Assembly: GCF_014649775.1 (NCBI RefSeq)
Contig: NZ_BMTR01000022.1
Span: 55,275 to 119,274, forward strand
Origin: Streptomyces longisporoflavus
GTDB lineage: Bacteria; Actinomycetota; Actinomycetes; Streptomycetales; Streptomycetaceae
Length of the DNA stretch: 64,000 nucleotides
Direction: 5' to 3'
Below the pieces are notes generated by a model. The model ran no database searches. It saw only the letters and a program-made list of their open reading frames with translations, and was not told the DNA's origin. Each line of letters opens with the position of its first letter. Position 1 is the stretch's first letter. This document shows, piece by piece, positions 17,630-27,000 of the stretch. The translations under genes were made by a program, and so were the position numbers.

Positions 17630-18133
17630 TCAGGAAGCGGGGGTGTCCGGGGGCGTCTGCGAGGTCTGCCGGGCGGAGAGCGCGGAATTGAAGCGCGTGA
17701 GGAGCGTGCAGAAGCTCTCGCGCTCCTGCGGGGACCAGTCGTCGGTCAGTTCGGCCATGAGGTCACGCCGTGAGGAGCGCACTTCGTTGAGACGCGCCTC
17801 ACCGCGCGGCGACAGCTGCAGCACCACGGCGCGGCCGTCCTCGGGGTGCGAGGTGCGTTTGACGAGGCCCGTGTCGACCAGGGGGGCGACCTGCCGGGTG
17901 ACCGTCGACGAGTCGATGCCCATGCTCGCCGCGAGCGCCTTGACGCCCATCGGCCCCTCCTTGTCGAGGCGGTTGAGCAGCAGATATGCGGCGCGGTCCA
18001 TGGAGTTGCGGACCTGTCCGACGCCGCCGAGGCGTGTCTGCTCCGCACGGCGGGCGAACACGGCCACTTGGTGCTGCAGCGTGTCGAGGAGGCCGGGATC
18101 GCTGGCGGTCGTCATGTCCGGAGTTGTGGGCAT
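17630..18133 (-). CDS. MarR-family transcriptional regulator
   Basis: This 167-residue winged-helix regulator has a recognition helix at MGIDSSTVTRQVAPLVDTGLVKRTSHPEDGRA, the DxR wing signature of MarR proteins. It would bind a short palindrome as a dimer and respond to a small ligand. It stands alone, 145 bp from the divergent ilvA gene, and could act on that gap. MTTASD (18115) is an alternative start. Confidence 0.9.
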   Translation of the reverse strand: MPTTPDMTTASDPGLLDTLQHQVAVFARRAEQTRLGGVGQVRNSMDRAAYLLLNRLDKEGPMGVKALAASMGIDSSTVTRQVAPLVDTGLVKRTSHPEDGRAVVLQLSPRGEARLNEVRSSRRDLMAELTDDWSPQERESFCTLLTRFNSALSARQTSQTPPDTPAS

Positions 18134-18278
18134 GGCCGGGGGCTCACTTCATGCGAGGGCGATGGGTTGGGGGACAGGGTACGCGGCCGGGACGCGAGGC
18201 GTACCGGCGCTGCGCAAACCAGTCTCGGCACGTGGTCATCACAGGAGGACCCCGGTGTGAACTGGGAGACTGGCTGTC

Positions 18279-19508
18279 ATGAGCTACCGCACGCCTCACT
18301 CCTTGCCGACGGTCACCCTCGACGACGTGCGCGGTGCCCAGAAGATGCTCTCGGGTGTGTCCAGGGTGACGGCGATGGAGGGCAGCAGGCACCTGTCGCA
18401 GCTGGTGGGCTCGCCGGTCCACTTCAAGTGCGAGAACCTCCAGCGGACGGGCTCCTTCAAGCTGCGCGGCGCGTACGTACGGATCGCGGGCCTGTACCCC
18501 GAGGAGCGCGCGGCCGGGGTGGTGGCCGCCAGTGCCGGAAATCACGCGCAGGGTGTGGCCCTCGCGTCCTCGCTGCTCGGTGTGCGCTCCACGGTCTTCA
18601 TGCCGGTGGGCGCGCCGCTGCCCAAGGTCGCGGCGACCAGGGAGTACGGCGCCGAGGTGCGGATGCACGGGCAGGTGGTCGACGAGACGCTGGCCGCCGC
18701 GCAGGAGTACGCGCAAGAGACGGGCGCCGTCTTCATCCACCCCTTCGACCACCCCGACATCATCGCGGGGCAGGGCACGGTGGGCCTGGAGATCCTGGAG
18801 CAGTGCCCCGAGCTGCGCACCCTGGTCATCGGTGTCGGCGGCGGCGGGCTCGCCGCGGGCATCGCGGTGGCGGTCAAGACGCTGCGCCCGGACGTGAAGC
18901 TGATCGGCGTGCAGGCCGCGGGTGCCGCCGCGTACCCGCCCTCGCTCGCCGCGGGGCACCCGGTGTCGATCGAGAACCCGGCGACGATGGCCGACGGCAT
19001 CAAGGTCGGGCGCCCCGGCGACGTGCCGTTCCGCATCGTCGACGAACTGCTCGACGACGTCGTGACCGTCTCCGAGGACGAGCTGTCCAGCGCGCTGCTG
19101 CTCTGCCTGGAGCGGGCCAAGATGGTCGTCGAGCCGGCGGGCGCGAGCCCCGTGGCGGCGCTTCTGAGCAGGCCGCGGGAGTTCGAGGGGCCGGTGGTCG
19201 CGCTCCTGTCGGGCGGCAATGTCGACCCGCTCCTGATGCAGCGCATCCTGCGGCACGGCATGGCGGCCGGTGGCCGCTATCTGTCGCTGCGCCTGCGTCT
19301 GACGGACCGGCCGGGGGCGCTGGCCACGCTCCTCGCGGCGTTGTCAGTGGTCGACGCCAACGTCCTGGACGTGAGCCACGTGCGGACCGATCCGCGTCTT
19401 GGACTCACGGAGGCGGAGGTGGAGTTGCACCTGGAGACCAAGGGCCCCGCGCACTGCGTCGAGGTAGGCGCGGCTCTGCGCGAGGCGGGCTACACCGTCA
19501 TCGGCTGA
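18279..19508 (+). CDS. ilvA: Threonine ammonia-lyase with C-terminal ACT domain
   Basis: This 409-residue PLP enzyme deaminates threonine to 2-oxobutanoate, feeding isoleucine synthesis or threonine catabolism. The PLP lysine is in ENLQRTGSFKLRGAY. The glycine-rich phosphate loop is VGGGGLAAG. An ACT regulatory domain occupies about 330-405 (LRLTDRPGALATLLAAL). One ACT-like domain and this length fit the short, often catabolic type seen in actinobacteria. The ATG at 18279 directly precedes homology. Confidence 0.94.
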   Translation: MSYRTPHSLPTVTLDDVRGAQKMLSGVSRVTAMEGSRHLSQLVGSPVHFKCENLQRTGSFKLRGAYVRIAGLYPEERAAGVVAASAGNHAQGVALASSLLGVRSTVFMPVGAPLPKVAATREYGAEVRMHGQVVDETLAAAQEYAQETGAVFIHPFDHPDIIAGQGTVGLEILEQCPELRTLVIGVGGGGLAAGIAVAVKTLRPDVKLIGVQAAGAAAYPPSLAAGHPVSIENPATMADGIKVGRPGDVPFRIVDELLDDVVTVSEDELSSALLLCLERAKMVVEPAGASPVAALLSRPREFEGPVVALLSGGNVDPLLMQRILRHGMAAGGRYLSLRLRLTDRPGALATLLAALSVVDANVLDVSHVRTDPRLGLTEAEVELHLETKGPAHCVEVGAALREAGYTVIG

Positions 19509-19600
19509 CGGTCGGCGCCGCGGGCAGCCGCGGCGAAATTCCCGTACGCGCAAGGCCGTTACCCACTATTTTGCGTTGTCCACAGGCTCCGCCCAACCCG

Positions 19601-19630
19601 TTGTGAAGACGCGATGTATCGCGTTATGGT
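19601..19630 (+). promoter_or_regulatory. Promoter with overlapping palindromic operator, ABC exporter operon
   Basis: TTGTGA (19601-19606) and TATGGT (19625-19630) are 18 bp apart. Between them lies the inverted repeat CGCGAT-GT-ATCGCG (19610-19623), the place a repressor would occupy. Farther downstream in the roughly 90 nt leader are CCGGG/CCCGG arms (19651-19669) and the palindrome AAATCT-A-AGATTT (19671-19683). Confidence 0.55.
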
Positions 19631-19720
19631 GTGTCTCACGTCACTGGTCGCCGGGCGCGTGATACCCGGCAAATCTAAGATTTTTCCTAGGAACTCACCC
19701 AAACCACTGGGAGAACCCAC

Positions 19721-20734
19721 ATGCCAGGCGCCATCTACGCCGAAGGCCTCGTGAAGACCTTCGGCGACGTAAAGGCTCTGGACGGCGTCGACCTCGATGT
19801 ACCGGAAGGCACCGTGCTCGGCCTCCTCGGGCCGAACGGCGCGGGCAAGACCACCGCGGTGCGTTGTCTGACGACGCTTCTGACACCGGACCGCGGCCGG
19901 GCGGTCGTCGCGGGCATCGACGTACTGAAGCACCCGAACGAAGTGCGGCGCTCGATCGGCCTCTCGGGCCAGTTCGCCGCCGTCGACGAGTACTTGACGG
20001 GCCGCGAGAACCTCCAGATGGTCGGCCAGCTCTACCAGATGAAGGCCAAGGAGGCGAAGGCCAGGGCGGGCGAACTGCTCGACCGGTTCAACCTCGCCGA
20101 CGCCGCGGACCGCCCCTCCAAGACGTATTCGGGAGGCATGCGCCGCCGCCTCGACCTCGCCGCCGCGCTCGTCGTGTCGCCTCCGGTGATGTTCATGGAC
20201 GAGCCGACGACGGGCCTCGATCCGCGCAACCGGCAGCAGCTCTGGGAGGTCATCCAGGAGCTTGTCTCCGGCGGCACGACCCTGCTGCTCACCACGCAGT
20301 ATCTGGAAGAGGCCGACCACCTCGCGCACGACATCTGCGTCGTGGACCACGGCCGCGTCATCGCGCGCGGCACCTCCGACCAGCTCAAGGCGCAGACCGG
20401 CGGCGAACGCGTCGAGGTCGTGGTGCACGAGCGCGAGGACATCGCCCCGGCCGAGGAGATCCTGCGCGGCCTCGGCAAGGGCGAGGTCGCCGTCGAGGCC
20501 CACACCCGCAAGCTCACGGTCCCGGTCTCCGGCGGCGCCAAGCTGCTCGCCGAGGTCATCCGCGAGCTGGACACCCGCGGCGTCGAGATCGACGACATCG
20601 GGCTGCGCCGCCCGACCCTGGACGACGTGTTCATCTCACTGACCGGCCATGTGGCGGAGGCACCGTCGAACGGCGAGAACGGCGGGAACGGCGCGAGTGG
20701 CGCGGACGCCGAGGCCAAGGAGGACGCGAAGTGA
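19721..20734 (+). CDS. DrrA-type ABC exporter ATPase
   Basis: This 337-residue ATPase of the daunorubicin-resistance/ABC-2 class has Walker A (GPNGAGKTT), signature YSGGMRRRLD, Walker B (VMFMDEPTTGLDP) and a C-terminal DrrA domain (about 225-310). A Gly/Asn/Glu-rich tail ends the protein. It powers the permease encoded next, whose GTG overlaps its TGA stop (GTGA at 20731-20734). The substrate is unknown, probably a hydrophobic compound or lipid. A repressor-type operator upstream suggests induction by substrate. Confidence 0.94.
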   Translation: MPGAIYAEGLVKTFGDVKALDGVDLDVPEGTVLGLLGPNGAGKTTAVRCLTTLLTPDRGRAVVAGIDVLKHPNEVRRSIGLSGQFAAVDEYLTGRENLQMVGQLYQMKAKEAKARAGELLDRFNLADAADRPSKTYSGGMRRRLDLAAALVVSPPVMFMDEPTTGLDPRNRQQLWEVIQELVSGGTTLLLTTQYLEEADHLAHDICVVDHGRVIARGTSDQLKAQTGGERVEVVVHEREDIAPAEEILRGLGKGEVAVEAHTRKLTVPVSGGAKLLAEVIRELDTRGVEIDDIGLRRPTLDDVFISLTGHVAEAPSNGENGGNGASGADAEAKEDAK

Positions 20735-21597
20735 GCGCCGTATCCGACACCCGACAGCTCCTGGCGCCCCGCCCCAAGGGCGGCATCGTCCAGTCGGCCA
20801 GGGACTCGCTGGTCGTGGCCCGCAGGAACCTCATCCGCATGACCAGGATCCCCGAGATGATCCTCTTCGGGGTCATCCAGCCGGTGATGTTCGTGGTCCT
20901 GTTCACGTACGTCTTCGGCGGTTCCATCAACATCCCCGGCGCACCCCCCGGCAGCGCGAGCGCGTACAAGGAATTCCTGATGGCGGGCATCTTCGCGCAG
21001 ACCGTCACGTTCGCCACGGCAGGCGCCGGCGCGGGCATCGCCGACGACATGCACAAGGGCCTGATCGACCGCTTCCGGTCGCTGCCGATGGCGCGCGGCG
21101 CCGTCCTGACCGGCCGTACCCTCGCGGACCTGGTGCAGACGGCCGTGACCCTGGCCGTGCTCGCGGTGGTGGCCCTGCTCGTCGGCTGGCGCACCCACGA
21201 GAACATCGGCAAGGTCCTCGCGGGCTTCGGCCTGCTCCTCCTCCTCGGGTACGCGTTCACCTGGATCGGCGCCCTGATCGGCCTGTCCGTGCGGACCCCG
21301 GAGGCGGCGACCTCGGGCGGACTGATCTGGCTGTTTCCGCTGACGTTCATCTCGAACGCCTTCGTGCCGGTCGACGGCATGCCGAGGTTCTTGCAGTACG
21401 TCGCCGAGTGGAACCCGTTCAGTGCCACGGTGGCGGCGGCCAGGGACCTGTTCGGCAACACGATCGAGGGCGTTCCGAAGTCCGTCACCGGAGCCTGGCC
21501 GATGGAGCACCCCGTCTGGGCCTCGCTGATCTGGTCCGTCCTCATCATCCTGGCGTTCCGCACGCTCGCGGTCCGCAAGTACCGCCGCGCGGACTAG
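20731..21597 (+). CDS. DrrB-type ABC-2 permease
   Basis: This 288-residue ABC-2 permease has about six membrane segments, the first near 45-65 (MILFGVIQPVMFVVLFTYVFGG), and the loop motif PMARGAVLTGRTLADL typical of DrrB. It forms the channel of the exporter with the preceding ATPase. Translation is coupled by the GTGA overlap, and a strong bidirectional terminator follows. Confidence 0.93.
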   Translation: MSAVSDTRQLLAPRPKGGIVQSARDSLVVARRNLIRMTRIPEMILFGVIQPVMFVVLFTYVFGGSINIPGAPPGSASAYKEFLMAGIFAQTVTFATAGAGAGIADDMHKGLIDRFRSLPMARGAVLTGRTLADLVQTAVTLAVLAVVALLVGWRTHENIGKVLAGFGLLLLLGYAFTWIGALIGLSVRTPEAATSGGLIWLFPLTFISNAFVPVDGMPRFLQYVAEWNPFSATVAAARDLFGNTIEGVPKSVTGAWPMEHPVWASLIWSVLIILAFRTLAVRKYRRAD

Positions 21598-21656
21598 CCG
21601 ACCGGCACCGGACGCGCGCAGGGCCCCCGGACACGGGCAAGACCCCGGACACGCGA

Positions 21657-21687
21657 AAGGCCCCCGCACATCACGTGCGGGGGCCTT
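21657..21687. terminator. Bidirectional terminator between exporter operon and greA
   Basis: Arms AAGGCCCCCGCAC and GTGCGGGGGCCTT (13 bp, 5 nt loop) lie between the convergent stops at 21597 and 21710. They would end transcription from both sides. Confidence 0.85.
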
Positions 21688-21709
21688 CCGTGCGTCGCTG
21701 TCGCGGGCC

Positions 21710-22207
21710 TCAGGCCTGGTAGGGCTTCGCCTGAAGGATCTTCACCGAGGCGAGCTTGCCGTTCGGCAGTTCGTACTGCGCGTCCTCGCCGATCTTCTTG
21801 CCGTTCACACCGCTGCCCAGCGGCGACTGGGGCGAATACGTCTCGATATCGGCGCTCGCGTACTCGCGGGAGGCGAGCAGGAACGTCAGGGTGTCGTCCT
21901 CGTCGCCGTCGAAAGCGATCGTCACGACCATGCCGGGCGCGACCACGCCGTCCGCCGGCGGCGCCTCACCGACCTTGGCATGCTCCAGGAGCTGGGTCAG
22001 CTGGCGGACGCGGAGCTCCTGCTTGCCCTGCTCCTCCTTGGCCGCGTGGTACCCGCCGTTCTCGCGCAGGTCGCCCTCCTCACGTGCCGCCGCGATCTTC
22101 GTAGCGATCTCGGTGCGCGCGGGACCAGACAGGTACTCCAGCTCGGCCTTGAGCTGGTTGTACGCCTCCTGGGTCAGCCAGGTGACGTTCTCGCTGGTCT
22201 GGGTCAC
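21710..22207 (-). CDS. greA: Transcription elongation factor GreA
   Basis: This 165-residue GreA rescues backtracked RNA polymerase by stimulating transcript cleavage. The N-terminal coiled coil holds the tip motif AREEGDLRENGGYHAAKEEQ with its acidic residues, and the C-terminal FKBP-like domain ends in LPNGKLASVKILQ. I chose the GTG at 22207 because GAGGAG lies 7 nt upstream, and the extra ten codons to 22237 have no such site. Confidence 0.95.
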   Translation of the reverse strand: MTQTSENVTWLTQEAYNQLKAELEYLSGPARTEIATKIAAAREEGDLRENGGYHAAKEEQGKQELRVRQLTQLLEHAKVGEAPPADGVVAPGMVVTIAFDGDEDDTLTFLLASREYASADIETYSPQSPLGSGVNGKKIGEDAQYELPNGKLASVKILQAKPYQA

Positions 22208-22428
22208 AGGTGCTCCTCGTAGGTACTGGGAATACAAAGCATCGCCCTACCCAGAAGGATGTTCCCTAACGGGTGGGCGAAACCACGAGCCTAACAATTC
22301 AGGCGCGTGAGGGGGAGGACATAAGCCATCAGAAATACGTCGACGCAGGTGAGCGGTGGTACGCCGGGGGCGTCGGGCAACCGGCGTGACGCGAGGGGAG
22401 AGCCCGCGTCGGTCCGCGTCACTCCGCG

Positions 22429-22836
22429 TCAGTCGGAGTGGCAGCCGAGGAGCTCGGCGGTCGTCCCGCGGGACTTCGTGCGCAGCGTGACGACCTTGTC
22501 GATCCGTCCCTCGTGCTGGTCGAAACGGAAGTCCGCGCGGCCCACCTCTTCGCCGTCCTCGGCCTGCGAACGCAGGGTGCAGTACCCCTTCGCGTCCGCG
22601 TCCTTGCGCACTTCGAGGTGCACCTCGACCGCGCTGTCCGAGACGACGTCGGACTTGATCACTTCGCCGCTGACCTTGGTGCCCGAGACGTAGTCGTACC
22701 CGAACCAGCCGATCATCAGGAGGAAGAGCACACCGAGGATTCCGCCGGTGATCTTCAGCTTCCGGTCCGCACGTTCGTCGGCCGTCCGCGACTGGCCGTA
22801 ACGGCCGTCGGGGGCCTTCTCGCTCACGGCCGTCAT
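22429..22836 (-). CDS. DUF4307 membrane protein
   Basis: This 135-residue protein has one membrane span (about 29-48, ITGGILGVLFLLMIGWFGY) and an extracytoplasmic beta-rich domain with two cysteines (CTLR and GCHSD). It matches the actinobacterial DUF4307 family, commonly encoded divergently from mca, as here. A GGAGG site precedes the ATG. Its role is unknown. Confidence 0.88.
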   Translation of the reverse strand: MTAVSEKAPDGRYGQSRTADERADRKLKITGGILGVLFLLMIGWFGYDYVSGTKVSGEVIKSDVVSDSAVEVHLEVRKDADAKGYCTLRSQAEDGEEVGRADFRFDQHEGRIDKVVTLRTKSRGTTAELLGCHSD

Positions 22837-22948
22837 GATCGTCCTCCAGGAAAAGGGATGCCGGAATTTTCCGCCCCCCGGTTCCGTCACTATAGAAGCC
22901 GCCCATTGCGCCATATTGACCGGGCGCCCAATGACTGAGGATCGAGTC

Positions 22949-23830
22949 TTGACTGAGCAGCTGCGACTGATGGCCGTGCACGCCCACCCCGACGACGAGT
23001 CGTCGAAGGGCGCGGCCACCATGGCCAAGTACGTGTCCGAGGGGGTGGACGTGCACGTCGTGACCTGCACGGGCGGGGAGCGCGGCGACATCCTCAACCC
23101 CAAGCTCCAGGGTGACAAGTACATCGAGGAGAACATCCACGAGGTGCGCAGGAAGGAGATGGACGAGGCGCGCGAGATCCTCGGCGTCAAGCAGGACTGG
23201 CTCGGTTTCGTCGACTCGGGTCTTCCCGAGGGCGACCCGCTGCCGCCGCTGCCCGAGGGCTGCTTCGCCCTCCAGGACGTCGACAAGGCCGCCGGTGAGC
23301 TGGTCCGGCAGATCCGCTCCTTCCGTCCGCAGGTCATCACGACGTACGACGAGAACGGCGGCTATCCGCACCCCGACCACATCATGACCCACAAGATCTC
23401 GATGGTGGCCTTCGACGGAGCGGCGGACGCGGAGAAGTACCCCGAGAGCGAGTTCGGGCCCATCTACCGCCCGCTGAAGCTCTACTACAACCAGGGTTTC
23501 AACCGGCCGCGCACCGAGGCACTGCACCAGGCGATGCTCGACAAGGGCATGGAGTCGCCCTACGGGGACTGGCTCAAGCGCTGGGACGAGTTCGAGCGGG
23601 TCGAGCGGACGCTGACCACGCACATCCCCTGCGCGGACTTCTTCGAGATCCGGGACAAGGCGCTGATCGCGCACGCCACGCAGATCGACCCCGACGGCGG
23701 CTGGTTCCGGGTGCCGATGGAGCTCCAGAAGGAGGTCTGGCCCACGGAGGAGTACGAGCTCGCGAAGTCGCTCGTCGATACATCCCTCCCCGAGGACGAC
23801 CTCTTTGCGGGCATCCGCGACAATGCCTAG
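22949..23830 (+). CDS. mca: Mycothiol S-conjugate amidase
   Basis: This 293-residue zinc amidase cleaves mycothiol conjugates so that the mercapturate can be exported and GlcN-inositol recycled. The zinc ligands are in AHPDDES (His13, Asp16) and HPDH. The TTG at 22949 gives the family's usual MTEQLRLMAVHAHPDDE start and length and has GAGG 8 nt upstream; the ATG at 22931 would add six unmatched residues. It is a detoxification enzyme and a strong marker of an actinobacterium. Confidence 0.94.
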   Translation: MTEQLRLMAVHAHPDDESSKGAATMAKYVSEGVDVHVVTCTGGERGDILNPKLQGDKYIEENIHEVRRKEMDEAREILGVKQDWLGFVDSGLPEGDPLPPLPEGCFALQDVDKAAGELVRQIRSFRPQVITTYDENGGYPHPDHIMTHKISMVAFDGAADAEKYPESEFGPIYRPLKLYYNQGFNRPRTEALHQAMLDKGMESPYGDWLKRWDEFERVERTLTTHIPCADFFEIRDKALIAHATQIDPDGGWFRVPMELQKEVWPTEEYELAKSLVDTSLPEDDLFAGIRDNA

Positions 23831-24083
23831 CGTGAACGTACATCTGGCAATGACGCATCTCGTCCCTCTCGCCAAAGAGGTCGACGATGACAAGGTGACC
23901 CCGGGTGTTCTCGGGTTCATCGTCTTCGCGGTGATGGCTGTCGCCGTCTGGGGGCTGATGAAGTCGATGAACAAGCACATGCGGAAGGTCGACTTCAAGG
24001 AACCCGCGGACTCCTCCGCCGCTGCTCCCGCCGGTGCCTCCGGCGAGGGCGAGACCTCCGTGGCCGAGCCCCGCAAGAACTAG
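23823..24083 (+). CDS. Small membrane protein coupled to mca
   Basis: This 86-residue protein has one membrane span (about 29-48, VLGFIVFAVMAVAVWGLMK) followed by a basic patch and an acidic/Ala-rich tail. Its ATG overlaps the mca stop by 8 bp. A GTG at 23832 is possible as well. Small proteins with the DDDKVTPGVLGFIVFA core follow mca in many streptomycetes. The function is unknown. Confidence 0.82.
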   Translation: MPSVNVHLAMTHLVPLAKEVDDDKVTPGVLGFIVFAVMAVAVWGLMKSMNKHMRKVDFKEPADSSAAAPAGASGEGETSVAEPRKN

Positions 24084-24099
24084 CGGGCGCTCGTACCCG

Positions 24100-27000
24100 T
24101 CACTCCACCGTCACTCCCATCACCTCACGGGAGTGGCGGTTGGGCACCATGCCCAGGCTCCAGGCCTGCCAGCCGGTCTCCAGGTCGGCGCCGCGCCGCA
24201 GGAGAAGGCCGTACGCCTCCATGTAGTCGACAAGGGCCCCGTCGCGCGTCGGGTGATCGGCGCGGATCAGCTGGCTGAGCTCCTCGTGGGCGACGGCGGT
24301 GCCGATCTCCCAGCCGCCGGGCGACGCGTACGGCAGCAGGGTGCAGCGCAGGAAGCGGGCCCAGTCCCCGCCGCGCCGGTCGCCGTACGAGGCGAAGAGC
24401 GCGGCGGCCTCGTCGCACAGGGCGAGCGCCTGCTGGGGCCGGGTATTCCCCGCGTCGACGACCGCGAGCTCCAGGCACGTCCAGGCTTCGCCGTGCGCGA
24501 CGCCGATGCGCTGGAAGTCGGCGCGGGCGTCCACCAGGAGCTGGCGGGCGAAGCCGGAATTGCGCAGCGAGCCCGTCTGGGCGGCGCGCTGGTCGCGCGT
24601 GACCCGGGCCGAGTGGTGCCGGGCGCAGGCCAGGCCGTACACGTCCCGCATCCGCGAGAACATCGTCCGTGAGCGCTCGAGCTCGCGCACCGCCTGATCG
24701 AGACGGCCCGCCTCCTCCAGGGCCTGGCCCAGGTAGTAGGCGCTCCACGCCTCGCCGCGCGCGTCCTCGTTCTCGCGGTGCCGGGACACCGCCTGCCGCA
24801 GGCTGTCCACGGCGGCGGACGCGTCGCCCTCCACCATGCGGGCCCGCGCGAGCTGCGTCAGGGCCCATGCCTCGCCGCGCCCGTCGCGCGTACGGCCGTA
24901 GAGGTCCAGGGCGTCACGCAGCTGCTCCTCCGCGCGCGGCACGTCGCCCATGCGCAGGTACAGCTGGCCGAGCTGGAAGTGCGCCCACGCCTCGCCGTGC
25001 AGGGAGTCGTTCTCGCGGTGCAGGGCCAGGGAGGCCTCCAGGAGCCCCAGCGCCTTGTTGAGGTTGGAGCGGTCGCGCTCCACCGCGGCGAGGGCGTGCA
25101 TCGTCCAGGCGCGGTCACCGGCGAGCTCGTCGGCGGCCTGTAGTGCGAGGGCCTCGCTGAGCCGGGCCGCCGCCTCCGTCAGGTTGCCCTGGTGGTGCAG
25201 GGTGATCCCGAGGGAGCACAGGGCGAGGGCCGCGCCCGCGTCCTGGTTGGCCTCCATGTACAGGTCGACGACCGACGTCAGCGTCGTCCGCGCCTGGTCG
25301 AGCTCGCCGAGCTGCCGGGACGCGATGCCCGTGCGCCATCGCACGCTCCGGGTGAGAAGCCCCTGGTCGACGGCCTGCGCGAGCTCGCTGATCTCACCGA
25401 GGCGGTAGAGGTCGCCGCGCAGCAGGCAGTAGTCGCACAGCGCGCCCAGGAGATTGAGCACCGCCTTCTGGTCGACGCCCTGCGCATGCCGCAGCGCCGC
25501 CGTGATGAAGCTCGACTCGTCGTCCAGCCAGCGCAGGGCGGCATCGAGCGAGGGGAAGCCGTGCCGGTCGAAACGGCCCGCCTGCGTCGACATCTTGCCG
25601 TCGACCAGCCGGATCACCGCCCCCGCGAGCTCGCTGTAGCTGACGATCAGGCGCTCCTGCGCCGCCGTGCGCTCGGCGGGCTCCTCCTCGTCCAGGACGC
25701 GGGCAAGGGCGAAGGACCGTACGAGATCGTGCAGGCGGTAGCGGCTGCCGCGCACGTGGTCGACCAGGCCCGCGCGCGAGAGCGCGGTCAGCTGGCGCGC
25801 CGCCTCCTGCTCGTCGGCGCCGAGCAGGGCAGCGGCGGCGGCCGTCCCGAGCGACGCGCGGCCCGCGAGGGCGAGCCTGCGCAGGAGACGCCGGGCCGAC
25901 TCGCCCTGATCGGTGTAGCGCAGCCACAGGACACGCTCGACGGGCTCCACCGGGCCGTACGCGGCGAGGTCGGCGGCGAGCCGGCTCGACGTGCGCGAAC
26001 CGATCGAGGAACCGGCGATGCGCAGGGCCAGCGGAAGGCCGCCGCACAACTCCCGCACCGCGTCCTGCGACTCGGCGTCGTAGGGCCCCGAGGTGTCCCG
26101 GGCCGCCTCCCGCAGGAGCTCCTCCGCACCCGCCGCGTCCAGCGGCTCCACCGGCAGCTGATGCACCCAGGCGGGCAGGTCCGCCGGGAGTTCCAGGGGC
26201 TTGCGGGCGGTGACGATCACGAGGCTGTCGGAGCGCTCGGGCACCAGGGTGCGCACCTGCTCCGGGTCGCTCGCGTCGTCAAGTACGACGGTCACCGCGA
26301 GCCCGGTCAGATACTGGTGGTAGAGCTCGCTGAGCCGCTTGACCTGCTGCTCCTGCGTGGCACGCTCCCGGAACAGCAACTGCTCGCGCGGGGCGCCCAA
26401 TCGATTCAGCAGATGCAGCAGCGCGTCCCGCGTGGACAGCGGCTGGGAGCTCTCGCCCCGCAGATCGACGACGCAGGCGCCCCGGAACTGGTCCCGCAGA
26501 TCGTGCGCGGCACGCACCGCGAGCGAGGAGCGCCCGGAACCCGGCGCGCCGTGCAGCACCACCACGGTGGGCCGGGTCTCGGTGCTGGCCCGCGCGGCGT
26601 GCACCCACTGGGCGACACGGGCGAGCTCGGCACGGCGGCCCGCGAACGGGCCCTGCGGCTCGGGCAGTTGGGTGAACGACTGCTCCAGTACGGTGCGCCT
26701 GCGTGCCGCCGCGCTCTTGTCCGTGCCCCTCAGCTGGGGCGCGGCGGTCTTCTTCTTGCCCGAGGAGGCCTGGAGCACCCGCTGCTGGTCGATGAAGGGC
26801 CGGATGCCGCGCACCTCAAGAGCCGTGAGCCACTGCAACCGCAGCTGCTCGGGCCCGCCCGGCTGGCTCATCGCACCGGCGCGGCGGCTGGCCGCCGGCA
26901 CATGGGACGCGGTGACCTTCAGGACGGTGGTGGCCGCGCCGACGACGCCGACGGCGGCGCCCGCGCCCAGCGCGGTCGAGGCCCCGGTGCCGAGGACGAG

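Noticed and set aside
22841..22930. SigR (GGAAT-N18-GTT) promoter for mca
   Set aside because: A GGAAT occurs at 22863, but the next GTT is 13 bp away, outside the required spacing.
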